Below are positions 22,944 through 35,395 of a stretch of 64,000 nucleotides of DNA, one piece after another. This DNA is from Macrotrachela quadricornifera. Lineage: Eukaryota > Rotifera > Eurotatoria > Philodinida > Philodinidae. Under the pieces are notes generated by a model, which ran no database searches, was not told the DNA's origin, and worked only from the letters and a program-made list of their open reading frames with translations. A program made the translations under genes and the position numbers. The DNA lies in assembly GCA_022393335.1 (NCBI GenBank), contig JAJEKB010001426.1, forward strand, positions 1,321,394-1,385,393, given 5' to 3'. How positions within the stretch are numbered: the stretch's first letter is position 1; every line of letters starts with the position of its first letter.

Positions 22944-24840
22944 TTATCGCCATACTAGACTTGAAGAAGATCGACTAAGACTACGTTCATGGAACGTGCT
23001 AGTTAAACGGGAATTCCAGGCATATAGACAACGAAATTGGGAGGAATTTATCTCGAATGTCGCGTCACCAAATCCATCATCATTCTGGAATACTGTTAAG
23101 AAATTAAGTAAAAAGAAACCAATCGACTTTTCAGCTCTAATAGATGGAAACACGACACATAGATCCCCAGTAAACATTGTGAGTTGCTTATATCGTCATT
23201 TTACCAAACGTCACACACAACCAGCACTGAGCAGAAACAGTATAATTGACAAAGAGGCTAATAACTTATGGAAACTACACAGCTTAGCTGATAAGGGTGA
23301 TATCAAACTCATATCTGGTCAATCTGATCTTCATTTTAACGAACAAGATATAAAAAATACTATACGCTCTCTAAAAAATAAAAATTCGTCTGGATTTGAT
23401 AAAGTGTCTAATAAGATGGTCAAGCTCCTTCCGTCGCATTATCACGCAGTACTCACGAATGCTTATAATGAACTGTTTAATGCTGCTCACTGGGGAAAAG
23501 AATGGCAAATGGCTCGAACAATTTGTTTGAATAAAAGCGACAACCCGGCTCCAAGCACAAATCAGTTGCGCCCGATTTCGATGCTACCAACTTTTAGCAA
23601 AATTTACGAAAGATTATTCCTTTTACGATTCAACAGTTGGTCAACCAGAATGAATATTTTACCAGCTCAACAATCAGGTGCAAGACCTCATCAATCAACA
23701 ACTTCCAGAGTAAACTGCTTACTGGAACAAATTACTCAATCTCTTCGTCATATTTCATTCACTCCAGTAATATACATTGATTTCCTGCAAGCGTTTGACA
23801 TGCTCTGGCAACAGGGATTACTTCTGAAATTAAACAGTCTTAATTGTCCACCAGCTTATATCGCATGGATAGCTAGCTACTTCAATGGTCGAACCCTCAA
23901 AATCGATTATGGTGGTATTGAATCAGCATTGATTAACGTCGAACGTGGTGCTCCTCAAGGTAGCTGCCTTGGTCCTATAATGTATGTTATATGTCATCAT
24001 GATCTTCCTCATATTTTTGAAAATCCAGTTTACGTTCACGCGTATGTGGACGATATAGCAATTATTTATGATCCATCAATTCACCTAAAACTAAAGTTTC
24101 AAGTCGTCCAAATCGAGAATCGCATCAACAGAGATATGAAAAAGTTGCTAAACTATTCGAAAGATTGGCATCAACCGCTAAACCCAAACAAAACGGAGCT
24201 TGTTGTTTATCATAGGTCAGTTCAATGTCCAAAACTAAATATCTACTATGACGGAGTGAAAATTGTACAGAAGAAGAGCTTCAAATATCTTGGGTTCTAT
24301 CTCGATGCAAAGTTATCGTTTCGTGTTATGATCGATGCTCAGTTTATCAAATTACGGAAAGCCTATATTATACTGAAATTTATTCATCGACAATTTCCAT
24401 CTTTTTCAAAGTTGAAAATCAAATTCTTTAATACGTATATATGGCCACACATGTACATGATGGTAACAATTTACTGTCTTCTATCACAGACCTCTCAGGA
24501 GCGATTAGCATCATTCTATCGAAGATGTCTAAGGCTAATCCACTGCCTGTTTCAATGTTCCACAGAAGACTTGCATCATCACTTTCATCTGCTTACCATT
24601 GAAGAAAGATTCAAGAAATCTTTGTTAAAGCGCATGAAAAATATTCAAGTATACGAACGAACCTTTATTGAATGTGCGCTACAATATAAATACCTATTCA
24701 ACACGGTATATGATCACTATCGCGTCAGAGCACACATACGCTACATGCCAACAGGTCGACCGAACAAAAGAGTCGTTTCATTTCTCGACAGGGAGTGTTG
24801 CACCTTTTTTGATCACCTACGTGAATTTGTCTTTAGCTAA
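22944..24840 (+). CDS. LINE reverse transcriptase, C-terminal part of ORF2
   Basis: About 631 codons are open from the very start of the insert (first full codon 22945) to a TAG-free end at a TAA stop at 24840. No ATG begins the frame, as expected for a 5' truncation. RT motifs in order: SSGFDKVSNKMVKLLP (motif 1), LRPISMLPTFSKIYERL (motif 2), VIYIDFLQAFDMLW (motif A), GAPQGSCLGPIMY (motif B), VHAYVDDIAII (catalytic YVDD), NPNKTELVVYH (motif D), and FKYLGFYLDAKLSF (motif E / thumb). The remaining 180 residues are the usual LINE C-terminal region. The catalytic Asp residues are all present. The clade is likely among Jockey/CR1/R1-type LINEs; I cannot assign it more closely. Without the missing endonuclease it should not move on its own. 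Confidence 0.85.
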
Positions 24841-25043
24841 GCCATTTCATTGTTGCATGTGTCCTTTCTTTCTTTCTTTTCTTTTCATTTCTTTTGTTTT
24901 ATTTTTTCTTTTTGAGCAAGTGGTGATGTTGGTAATCTTTGTATACAACTTCTAGAATCCGCTAGCTCTATTTGTACTAAGACGGTCAGCGCCCCATGGC
25001 GAATTCGTCACATTAATAAATAAAGCGGTTTAAAAAAAAAAAA
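22944..25043 (+). mobile_element. 5'-truncated LINE (non-LTR retrotransposon), recent insertion
   Basis: The insert is bounded by a perfect 31-bp target-site duplication. It starts inside the RT coding frame, so the 5' part (ORF1, endonuclease) was lost in transposition. It ends with a short pyrimidine-rich 3' UTR, an AATAAATAAA polyadenylation signal at about 25014 and a run of A at 25032-25043. The open frame and identical duplications indicate a young insertion. Confidence 0.9.
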
Positions 25044-25074
25044 ATTCCCGAAATAGACTACATTAACAAAGCAT
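25044..25074. repeat. Right target-site duplication of the LINE (31 bp)
   Basis: Exact copy of 22913-22943, directly after the poly(A) tract. Confidence 0.9.
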
Positions 25075-25569
25075 CTCTTCTTGCTAGTTCCTAATTAAGT
25101 GATTTGAAAACATCAATTAACAACATTGATTATATGTACTTAAGAAACTATGATAAATTCTTATACAGTTTTGAATTTTTTTAAAGAAATTGTCTTTTTT
25201 TATATGTGCAGAGCGTCCTGATTAGTATTTATATTTTAATAAATAATACGAAACACGTCGGCAAAATCAAAAATTTTGCATTAATGTGAAAAAAATGATT
25301 TAATTAATTCAGGAACATAGCCAGGGTTTCTCTAAGAGAGGTACACAAAGTACATAAATATTACCCGATCATCTCTATTTTGACTCATAGAAAATTGACA
25401 TAGTTAATTATGAATTCAGTGAACGTTCTGGTTATTTTGTCATCAATTTCTAATTATGTATCTAAAAGAAAATATTTTATAAGCATGGTTTCACATTTTA
25501 TTTACAAAAAAAGATACAAAAGCAAATATCTATTCAAGTTGAAATTAGACTAGAAAACATAAGTTCTGT
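25075..25569. other. Intergenic, nothing recognised
   Basis: AT-rich, no gene or repeat supported. Confidence 0.5.
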
Positions 25570-26098
25570 TCATGAGCTAGTAAATTTGATTCGTTGTTTG
25601 TTCTTGAAAAAAATATCAGTAATACCTTCTACATTTAAATTGTCTCTTATATCACGATGAGCATGAATCAGAGCAAGATCGCTCAAACGTTTATCACTAA
25701 TACTGTTTCGAAGTGTTGTTTTCATTGTTTTCATCGTAGAAAATGATCTTTCTGTTGTTGCAACAGCCACTGCTAGTATTGCAAACGTTTCGGACAAACG
25801 ATTTAAATTAGCGTAAAATGATTTAATACGAAGAAGCACATTCCAAGTAAAAATAATATTTCATGGTTGTTCATCTATTGAAGTGTTTTCCGTTTCTGTT
25901 GCCACAGCTCAAACGTAGCTTTGACAACAACAACATTGTTTGATGGTAAATCACTCTCATATAATTGAAATATATCTTTCACATCCATTAATGTTTTATT
26001 TACAACAGATGAAGCGAATAAATTAATAATATGAATAATATTTTTTTGGTCCTTGTTAAACTTCTCGTCTAATTCCGATAAAGTTGTTTACTCATCTA
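25570..26098 (-). pseudogene. hAT-type transposase C-terminal relic
   Basis: Minus-strand pieces are in the right order. DVKDIFQLYESDLPSNN and ATFELWQQK lie at about 26000-25900. After a frame break, a clear hAT dimerisation region follows: AVATTERSFSTMKTMKTTL, then SISDKRLSDLALIHAHRD, with stop at 25570. This C-terminal block mediates dimer formation in hAT transposases. The catalytic N-terminal parts are absent. Part of the relic lies inside the duplicated P450 block, so a second, shorter piece is found at about 41525-41760. Confidence 0.75.
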
Positions 26099-26747
26099 AA
26101 CTAGTGTTAAATCAAACTAAGCATATTATTTATATAATATATATTTTTACTAAAAATCTAATCAGACCAAACCTGTATTGTGGGGGAGGGGTCCTCTAGG
26201 CCCAACTATGAATACGTCCTTGATTGATTGTTGACAGAAAATCGATTCTTGAAAAGCAAGAATTGAAACGTAGCAGATTAGTTTGTCTATTCGTCAAAAG
26301 ATTGATTGATCTATTTTTCAATAATTAAAGTGGTCTTAAACGATTTTATTGTAATATTCGTAATCACCACTATTGAATCTACAAACACATGTAGTTCTTA
26401 CTCGTAAAAAATGAAATTTTTTTCTTTCTGTTACTTGTGGGCGACGACACCCACAAATATTGTCAATATCGTTTATCATGGGATAAAATTGAAAAGAATA
26501 ATAAGGAATGATTCGTTATTCAAACCTGATACACATGAATCGATTCTATAATGGATCGCAAAACACCCCTTCTATATCCTTCTTCGTTATCGTCACGATG
26601 ACGAAGCTACAAAAGATAAGGACAAAGTACGAAAGGATCAAACATCATGTATACAACATACATTTGACTATGATACTAATAGATAACGTCACACACAACA
26701 AAAAAAATATTTTTGCATGGAACGAATGACACAAGCACAAATATTAT

Positions 26748-26760
26748 ATTATATAAAGAG
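26748..26760 (+). promoter_or_regulatory. Possible TATA box of the P450 gene
   Basis: ATTATATAAAGAG lies about 38-47 bp before the P450 ATG and is conserved in copy B (about 42414). In such AT-rich DNA this may be chance. Confidence 0.3.
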
Positions 26761-26794
26761 TAAAGTTTTTTTCCATGTCATATTATAATCAAAA

Positions 26795-28297
26795 ATGTAT
26801 TTGATATTACTTATTACAGTATTCATTCTTTATATTCTTTATTCATTTATTAGTAAAGTAAGAAATCTTCCACCAGGCCCACCTGTTTATTCAATTCCAA
26901 TATTTGGTCATTTATTTTATCTTGGTAAACATCCTCAAGAAATTTTAATGAAATGGTGTGAAAATCGTAAAAGTGATATAATTCATTGTTATTTTGGAGG
27001 AAAATTAGTCATTGTATTAAATAATTATTCTTTAATAAGAGAAGCATTTCTTGATGAAAATTATTCAGCACGAGCACAACCATTTATATTTGAAGAACAT
27101 TTTCATGGAAAAGGTTTAACATATGCTGATGGAGAACGTTGGTTAATTCATCGAAAATTTGCAATGGATACATTAAAAAAATTTGGTATGGGAAAATACT
27201 TTTTACAAGATACTATTTTAGATGAAATTAAAGATGTTTTTCAATTTATTGATAAACAAGAAGAAAAATCAGTTGATATTAAAGGTTTATTAACACATGC
27301 TCTTTCAAATATAATTTGTGGTTTTGCATTTGGACAACGTTTTTCACACGATAATCAAGAATTTCGTCATATTGTTAGTTTAATTGAAGAATTATTTACA
27401 CTTGGATCTCATGATTCATGGATAACTATATTTCCTTTACTTAGATTTATACCAATAAAATCATTAAGAGGAAATTATAAACAATTTTCAAAAAATTTTA
27501 AACAAATATTTTCATTTGCTAAACAACTTGTGGAAAATCATAATCAAAATATAAATGATAATGATGAAGCAACAGATTATATTGATGAATTTTTAAAACA
27601 AGCAAATAATGATAAATTATTGAAGAAAACAAATTCTACATTTGATATGGATCAATTAACAACATCAATTACAAATTTATTTATTGGTGGAACAGAAACA
27701 ACATCAACAACATTACGTTGGGCATTAATCTATATGATTGAAAATCCTGAAATATTAGAAAAATGTCAACAAGAAATTGATGATTATATGTCAACTAAAA
27801 ATGATCAATCATTTGTTAAAATGGAAGATAAACAATATTTAGTTTATACAACAGCAACTATTTTTGAGATTCAACGTTGTGGAAATATAGCAACATTAGG
27901 TGGAAGTACAATGCATAGAAATTTACAAGCTACAACACTTAATGGTTATAATATACCAAAAGATTCTTATGTAGCTGCAAATTTTTATGCTGTTCATGTT
28001 GATCATCGACAATTTCCTAATCCATATGAATTTGATCCAACAAGATTTTTATCAAATGATCAAAAATCAATTCGACGTCCTATAGGATTTATTCCATTTT
28101 CAATTGGAAAAAAATCTTGTCCCGGTGAATCTCTAGCAAATATGGAACTTTTTCTTTTCTTCAGTAATATAATTAGACAATACAATTTTCATGTTGCAAA
28201 TAAGGACAAACAAATCAATTCAAGAAAATTTTATCACACAAGTTTAACGCGTGCACCTTTTGATTATGAAATCTCATTTGTTAAAAGATCATTTTAA
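26795..28297 (+). CDS. Cytochrome P450, CYP2-clan-like, intronless
   Basis: A 500-residue frame, normal P450 length. It is a heme monooxygenase, anchored by an N-terminal hydrophobic helix (residues 2-19) to the ER membrane. Motifs in order: proline-rich hinge LPPGPPVYSIPIFG (about 25-38), helix C WLIHRKF (about 118), I-helix oxygen-activating GGTETTSTTLRW (about 298-309), helix K EIQR (ExxR, about 353), PERF-like FDPTRF (about 414), and heme-binding FSIGKKSCPGE (about 433-443, Cys being the heme ligand). The usual Arg of FxxGxRxC is Lys, a tolerated change. Microsomal location, the LPPGPP hinge and the SCPGESLA motif fit the CYP2 clan. The substrate is unknown. There are no introns. A second copy lies 15.7 kb downstream. 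Expression probably starts from the conserved upstream region shared by both copies. Confidence 0.9.
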   Translation: MYLILLITVFILYILYSFISKVRNLPPGPPVYSIPIFGHLFYLGKHPQEILMKWCENRKSDIIHCYFGGKLVIVLNNYSLIREAFLDENYSARAQPFIFEEHFHGKGLTYADGERWLIHRKFAMDTLKKFGMGKYFLQDTILDEIKDVFQFIDKQEEKSVDIKGLLTHALSNIICGFAFGQRFSHDNQEFRHIVSLIEELFTLGSHDSWITIFPLLRFIPIKSLRGNYKQFSKNFKQIFSFAKQLVENHNQNINDNDEATDYIDEFLKQANNDKLLKKTNSTFDMDQLTTSITNLFIGGTETTSTTLRWALIYMIENPEILEKCQQEIDDYMSTKNDQSFVKMEDKQYLVYTTATIFEIQRCGNIATLGGSTMHRNLQATTLNGYNIPKDSYVAANFYAVHVDHRQFPNPYEFDPTRFLSNDQKSIRRPIGFIPFSIGKKSCPGESLANMELFLFFSNIIRQYNFHVANKDKQINSRKFYHTSLTRAPFDYEISFVKRSF

Positions 28298-28561
28298 ATA
28301 AAAATAAATGTATAGGCTTTTTTTATACTCATACTAGTCTTCTTTTAAATAATGATGCTTTGTGCAATTCATATAATACAAAGGACAAAATGGCACCGAT
28401 GAACCAATGAAATTCTAGACGAAATTTCTGCTGTAAAGATCTGTTGATGTGATTCTGGAAGTAGAGGGAAGAAAGGAAACAATCGAGCGAAATGCAGATA
28501 TGTGAAGGCAAAAAAACTGTCTCAATGCTTTCGTAGTCATGCAGTTTTTTGTTCTTAGCCA

Positions 28562-29343
28562 TCTTAGTTTAGCGAGGGTCTTCTGAATATTATCGATACA
28601 TCTGTTTATTGTTGGTTTTAAGGAAAGTTTACTCGTCCATGTAAATCCTAGATATTTAAATTCATTTACTAACTTAATCTTTTCACTATCCCTTTCTATT
28701 TTAATTATTGGCTTTTTTTATCTGTGTATAGAACAATTGTGCTGCTATTTTAGAAATGTTTATAAGCTGTCTTCATTTTTTCGAATAATCAAATATTTGA
28801 TTCCATATTTTTGTGGCTTCTTCTTCCAAACAGATATCCTGAATGAGCTCTAATCGATTGAATAAGGTCACAGTGAAGCACTATAAATAGATATGAGCTT
28901 AGAATACTTCCCTGAAGTAGTTCGATATGTATATTAAAAACTTCTGATGATTTATCATTGAATACAACATATGCCTTTCTATTAGCCAGTCAGAAAATTA
29001 GTATTTTTAGCATACTGAGCGAAATTCCTATCCTCCATAGTTTTGCTAAAACAGGTGCATGCCATATATGATCATAGGCTTTCGGATAATCCACACAGAT
29101 AGCTAGCGTAGGTACATTTGTAGCCATACTACTGTTAACCTTTTGAAAGATTGATAAAACTTGTGGAGGTAATAGGTATTTCCGTCGCAAACCTGATTGT
29201 TCTACTCGTACAATATGATTAGTCTCGCCCCAATGTCTTACGAGGGAACTTCTCATATTGATGAAACGCTTTTCAATAGGAAAATACATGACTGTATGCA
29301 GTTTTTTGCACTGGTTCCGAATATCATGGTCCTTGCTGCCCAT
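28562..29343 (-). pseudogene. LINE reverse transcriptase relic
   Basis: The minus strand reads RVEQSGLRRKYLLPPQ, then TLAICVDYPKAYDHIW (motif A, catalytic Asp) and APVLAKLWRIGI in an open stretch of 117 codons (29343-28990). This continues after a frame break as IELLQGSILSSYLFIVLHCD (motif B type) near 28915-28860. The YxDD box is deleted, and later sequence only hints at the thumb. It is a different lineage from the LINE at 22944, judging by sequence. Confidence 0.75.
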
Positions 29344-31581
29344 ATGGTCTTTTAGATCTCATATCATAGCTACCAATTCTCTTCTAATAGTGGTTATTTT
29401 TCATCAAATTTGATATATAGCTGGTTTACTACGTGTTATCGAATTAATCATTGGGAAAGACTTTCTTTGCAGACAATTTAATTCTACTGTAATATACTAA
29501 GCTATTAAGTAGTGACATAATTTCTATATTGACTAACAAGAGTCATCTAGCAGTTATTTTCGTTTTCTTTCATTTATATTACAAACTAATAATATGGTAG
29601 TACAATATCTCACAAAATTTGCAACAACAGAAATAAAATAAAGCAAAACAAAAGCATATATAAACTGGCGATTATTTTAGTTTTCGTATTTTACTATGAA
29701 GACAATTAGTACTATTTCTGCTACTTTCATCTACCATGATGGAAACTTTAAGAATTGATAAAAAAGTGTTCAAAATATAAAGATTTTGGACGCCAGCTAC
29801 AATTTACAAATCGTAACAAATCACATTCATTCATTGCATCAGTTATCATTTATTGACGATGATCTAAAGCAAATATCATAAATATTTTCGAATAATGCTG
29901 GATTATCGTCCGCATAACCAGATACATACCACAAATAAAGTATCATTTTTTTTGGAATACCGGTGAAGAAAGTTGATTGTGAATCAATGAATGTAATTTA
30001 ATTATATTTTTTTCAATCATATAAATATCAATCTTATCTAAATTGGCAAAATGATAAACTATTTTAGCAAAAATTCTTCCATTGACAATTAAAGTGCTTA
30101 TCTAAAGGTTGTATTCGGTAAATTTTCTTAGACGGTGTTTGTAAATAACGAACATGAATACCATTTGATTGTAATTCATCATGAAACAATCACACACACG
30201 AAAGAAATATAAATAGATAGAGGGCAGGATATAACAGAAGGATTTCCCGTATGATCACAAAAAAAATGACTCATTATGTAATGATACAAAGAAGAAAACA
30301 ATGAATAAGTAGTGGAGGATAATGAAAAAACCACTAAGTGCAGTTTTTAGAAGTTAATTCTTCACAGAAATGAACATTTTGAAGAAGTTTCTAAGAAAAC
30401 CGAATCGTGGTGAATGGGTTAAGAGAAGCTTTTACTTAATAATGATGTATCTTTAATAAAATACATTCATGATTTTACTATTTGTCTACGTAAAGATACA
30501 CATAAAATAAACTATGTTGCAACGATTATAAAACATCCGATCTATTACAAAATCTTTGACAGAAAATAGAGTATTTAATTTCTGAAAATAAAATCCTGTA
30601 GTCAAGTGTAGGCAACATGAGAAAGAGCAAGACAAACAGAAACACAAATTTTTATTACCTCATTTTGTTTTACTAATGAAATAGAACAAAGAGTTTCAGA
30701 TGCTGCTATAACTTTCGAATTATTTACCCTAGCAATATTTTAAAGTAATGTTCCTTTATTATTATTATGTCAAATATTGACTATTCGAGTTACAACATGA
30801 ATATTGTGATGTCAACTATCAATATTAATACAAATAACAATGTGTTAATATATCGTTATAGAATTATCAAAATATCTGAACCATAATTTATTGATCATAA
30901 AAATAATATGTACTTTTTCTGCATTGATGTTATATATAAATGACAGGTATGATTGATTTTATTTAGATTAACTAAGTCAATCAAAGGGAATTCTACAAAT
31001 GAAATGTAAGGAGTTAATATGCCATTGTTCAATATAATATTAAATGAATGATTTAATAAAATAATAGCAATTTCTTCATCAGATTGCTTACTTGATTCTC
31101 CGCTTCAAATAAATGAAGTATCAGAATATCGTGTAAGATCACGATTTTTCCATTTTCACGGACTAATAAGTGCATTCAAATGATCAATCTAGTATTAGGA
31201 TACTTGAAAAAAAACTCCCAAGATCAAGATTCATATCCATTTAACAGATAGAAGTGAGTACTCAACAAAATATCAAAAATTCTAACTAACATCAATGGAT
31301 CTAGTGATATAAACAATCGTATCATATGGGATGCTAAATAAAAAAAATGAAAAGTAGTAATACTAAGAGTGAAACAATGATTGACAAAGACATTTTGACC
31401 ATCAGAATATGTTTCAAATAAAAAAAGAAACAACAAACTATGCATGTAGAAAGATTCTCTCTTATCGGTTTTTATCTGTTTAATCCTACATGTGTCAACT
31501 TTATGTATGTACCAAATTTGAAATCTAATTGAATGTTAAATAATCAGTTAACGACTGAATAAATTAATTCTATAAAAACAT
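29344..31581. other. Mostly non-coding, scattered minus-strand protein-like fragments
   Basis: No intact gene. Minus-strand fragments look protein-like but are broken: around 30200-30080 (LQSNGIHVRYLQTP and RIQPLDKHF), around 29960-29870 (LYLWYVSGYADDNPALFEN), and around 31400-31340 a hydrophobic MSLSIIVSLLVLLLFIFFI that resembles a signal peptide. I do not recognise the family. It could be one decayed gene downstream of the receptor-like relic. Confidence 0.35.
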
Positions 31582-32408
31582 CATACATGTTCCGAAGATT
31601 GTTCGGTAGATGAAGGCAAACGTATAAGAGAATGTAAAGCACTAGCTGACATTGATCGTAACCACAGAAAACCTTTAATAAAACGAAGTGTTTCACATAT
31701 TTGTTCATAAAGATAAATTTATCTTCTATCCACATATTAGATTGAAAAACACCATGTTTGATTAGTTATATCCTACATAAAAGATATTTGACTAATTGTT
31801 GGAATATCAGCTAAATTAATTGTATATACAGAAAAACTAATAAATAAAAACCATTGATTAATTGTCCATTGAAATGGATTTGTTATTTGTCCAACAAATG
31901 ATAATTGATATACTTTAACAAGAATTATAAGAATATGTAAACTAAATAAAAAAATAAATTTAATAAAAAATATTATTTGAAATAATTTTGAATATTTTTT
32001 AATTATAGGTACAATTATATTAATTTTTATAAAAAGATAATTAAAACCATTAACTGAAATTATTGGAATTAATTTTAACATTTTAAACGTTATTAAAGTA
32101 AATTGAATATCTAAAAAACAAATCCATTGACTTTTCGATAGACATAATGAACACTTAGTTTTTAAATTATGAAAAATAAATATAACAAAAATACTCAAAA
32201 CTATTATATGTTATTCAAGAAATTCACTATAAAAAACAATTGAATGAAATATTGAATATATATCTAAGAAATCTTCACGTTGATGAATAACATTACGATA
32301 AATTGTAAATACATTAAATAAAAGTAAAATTAATGTAATAATTCCTGATACAAGTTTTTGGATAATAAATAATTCGATTATTTGTAAATTTATCAGATAT
32401 ATGTTCAT
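31582..32408 (-). pseudogene. Multi-span membrane protein relic, possibly class C (GABA-B-like) receptor
   Basis: The reading frame runs from 32408 to 31773 with a single in-frame TAA at 32213-32211. It has at least six hydrophobic stretches. Two features recall GABA-B-type receptors: LLLFNVFTIYRN at the end of the first helix, and W-ICFLDIQFTLITFKMLKL in the position of the family's W-LLSLGFTL...KTW helix 3. IIKKYSKLFQIIFF then precedes helix 4. A possible last exon, ETLRFIKGFLWLRSMSASAL ending EHV-stop at 31582, follows in another frame. No extracellular ligand-binding domain was found upstream. The stop and missing parts suggest a pseudogene. The family is tentative. Confidence 0.4.
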
Positions 32409-34253
32409 TCAATTGTGTTCGACTACGAAATACGAATAGATATAGAAATAATGGTAATGATTATGTTTTATCAATATATTCACCATTATTATATTCCATC
32501 TCTACAGAAGATGTTTAATCTACAATCATAAAAACTAATCATAATATATTTATAAACAATTTTAATAATTATTACAATTACTTTCTTCTTATTGTATTTA
32601 TATAGTAGAAAGAAAAATATACTCGTTATTACTTTTCTTCTCTTTTCATTATTATTCAAGATTTGTTTTTTCGTTCTCTTATTCTATAAAATCAATTAAT
32701 GTCCGTTTCCACTTGCACACACAACTTTGTCATACTTTATAAAAGAAAAAGTACATATGTACAAAATAACTTACATGCTCGTACTTATATTTCGCCTTAT
32801 AAATGACTATTTTGAATAATAAAATAAACATAACAATTCAATTACTGCTTGCAATAATGACTTAAATTCTGCTACGAAAATATGATGGTAGTTTATCTAC
32901 TAAGCATTCATTCTTCGATTTGTTGTATGCGTATATTTTATATAACTAACTCAATTAAATACAAGTTAATTTAAGTCATGATGGAATTGCTGATGAAGAG
33001 AAAAGTTTTTAAACTTATTGGTAAAGGTGGACAATAACATTTATATAGTTTTCTATGAATAAAACATTATTTCACTGATATAAAGTGGAACATATGTCGA
33101 AAGATTCTCTGCATTCAGTTAGAAAATTAAATTCATCATTTCGCATCCAGTTGGAAAAGTCTCAATTGGTTATAATTCTGTTTTACAAGTTTTCATTCGA
33201 GAAATTTAAATGAATTAATATTGCTGAATGTTAGAAAATATGGTCATTAAAAGTGAGCTTAGCATGAGGAGAAATTTTCTTTTTAAAAATATGAACAAAA
33301 GATTGAATTCACTAGCTACATACAAAATAAATTACAATAAATGAAAGAAGAAAGAAACAAATTGTGGACTATTAAAATAATATAATAGCCGTTTTAGCTC
33401 GAGATTGACAAGCTAAAATAATCATCAACACGAAGAATGTACCTCATAAACAACAATTCGAGAATGAAATATCCAAATTTCAACTGAATTCGAGGTAAGA
33501 AGACTGGAAAGATTGAACTCAATACAAAATCAATTAATAAATCATTCTCATCATTCGGTACGATCACCACTAAATGGATAGATCTAATAAAAAACAGTAA
33601 AATCTACGAACTAATTGACATAATTTTGATAGACAATGGTTTTATTTTCTTTTTTAAGTTATTGATGCCTTCGGATAAAAATCTTTCTCCCCTCTTTATT
33701 TCTATGCCATCATATTTCATATAAAATTTATGACTAAATAAAGATATAGTATAAGAATTTTATTTCAATGATCTTTACCATATTGAAGTAAATCTCTTAT
33801 ATTATATCTTTACTCAGCAATACATTTGATGCAAAATATGATAGCACAAAAGCAAAGAGTTCGAGAGACTTAAGAATAAGTAAAATAAACTTGTTTCCTA
33901 ACAGTGTATTAAAGAGAACAGGATATCTGTTATTTGAACTAGTTTTTCATTAATATCCTCAAGCAAATATTATACATCAATAATTTTCAGTACGATTTTA
34001 AATAATAAGTTAAATCTTATCAAGTAAATTAAGAATATTAATAACAAAATGAATTTCATAAATATATTCGCTAGACAATATTACATGGATCATTTTTTAT
34101 AACTTAACTGGGTTTTCTACAAATTGTAAATTATGAAAAGAATGACTAAATGAAATCTTTTATTTGAATATTTAGGCACAAAAATCAAACAAGTAGCATG
34201 TTTTGAGATAGATTCTGTCATATTATGAATGCAAAAAATAATGAACCAGTTAA
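32409..34253. other. Intergenic, nothing recognised
   Basis: AT-rich, no convincing frame on either strand. I looked here for a ligand-binding domain belonging to the relic downstream on the minus strand and did not find one. Confidence 0.45.
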
Positions 34254-35395
34254 TTAATTCCTTTGATGCATAGGAAATATATTTATCATAGGATGTGCTT
34301 GACGTCGCTGTCGACAATGAAATAAATTTAAAAGTTGACGTCGAAATAATTGACTTGATAATGTACATAAATAAAAACTTGCACATGGTCCAAGGAGACC
34401 AATAAAAGAGAGTACATTTTTAATAAGACTTTGTTTGGCTAATTCTAATGGATCTTGTCGTGAATTATCATCGATTACATTGAACATTCCACCAATTGCA
34501 CCAGCAGCTGATGTTAATCCAAATAAAATTGATTGAATAAACGTTATTTGTATCAATTGTCGATCAATAAATTTGGTTCGTTTTTGTTGATGGTTTGCAT
34601 TATTTTGATTTGCAACTGTTTTAACTGATTGTTTAATATGATGAATAGTAAGAAGACCAAATATTAACATAGCTGAAGATGGAATTATACTCCATACAAT
34701 TAAAATTAAAATTCCATTCAATTTTTGAAATAAATTCGGTTGACCGAGACATATTATTGGTTGTGAATTAATTGTATAAAAGATAAGTATTGGTATTTGT
34801 GTAAAACCAATAAATAGAATTATCAATGGAATTAAACGATTAGAAATACGAACTGAACTCCAACTACGAAGTGTCATAGATAATGAACTGCAAAAAAATC
34901 TTAAAGAAAAAGAAAATATTATATTTAATTGAAAGTTCTTATTTATTATTATTATTATTATTATTTACCGATCGGCAGAAGCCATAGCTACAAATCCACA
35001 TGGTAGAATTCTATAAAAGATAACAAAACTAAGTTTTATTCGATTTTATCCTATTATCATGATGAAAAATACCTTATCCAAGAAAGTAGAAATGAAAGAA
35101 TTTTGCACATAGCTACTAAAGGAATAAATAAACTTATATTGTAACCATTTTGTAATAGACGTACTGGAAGAATACTAAAAATGACAACATAACCAGCAAT
35201 ACTCGATGCCCAAAAATATCTGGCACATGGATTAATACGAAGTGTCGGACGAGTAAACACATAAATATTTAATGAATGTCCAATAAAGCCAAGAATGAAC
35301 ATGATTATACACCAATATCGAGCAAACATAACTGAAGTCCAAGTAATAGCATTAAGAGCAGTACTCATATCGTTGGTGGCATTCGTAGAAGACAT
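34254..35395 (-). CDS. Rhodopsin-type 7TM receptor, three exons
   Basis: Exons 35395-35073, 35010-34969 and 34887-34254 join through GT/AG introns of 62 and 81 bp, both phase 2, into a 332-residue receptor. The joins read WIR-ILPCGFVAMASADR-SLSMTLRSW, so the small middle exon (42 bp) carries the end of TM3 and the DRY-like ADR. TM1 is CIIMFILGFIGHSLNIYVF with the usual asparagine. Cys ahead of TM3 (AMCKIL) and in loop 2 (PIICLGQP) can pair. TM5 is LILIVWSIIPSSAMLIFGLL. A long third inner loop (NQNNANHQQKRTKF) precedes TM6. TM7 is short, with ASFYLCTLSS in the NPxxY position. The N-terminus is Asn/Thr-rich with N-glycosylation sites. The ligand is unknown. It resembles the 911-1864 receptor in class, not in sequence. 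Confidence 0.8.

Larger units (their letters stand above)
25736..28561. repeat. Segmental duplication, copy A (hAT relic + P450)
   Basis: The sequence matches 41521-43937 in the same orientation, with a few percent differences by eye. Copy A lacks about 65 bp present in B (joined at about 26085) and lacks about 570 bp after the P450 (junction near 28400). It keeps 182 bp that B lost between two AATAATATT words (25852 and 26034). The left break falls inside the hAT relic at GTAGAAAATG. Confidence 0.85.

Noticed and set aside
26508..26729. A 73-codon frame upstream of the P450, also open in copy B (42173-42394)
   Set aside because: Conserved length is explained by recent duplication; substitutions change amino acids freely and no family is recognised. 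It is more likely promoter-side non-coding DNA.
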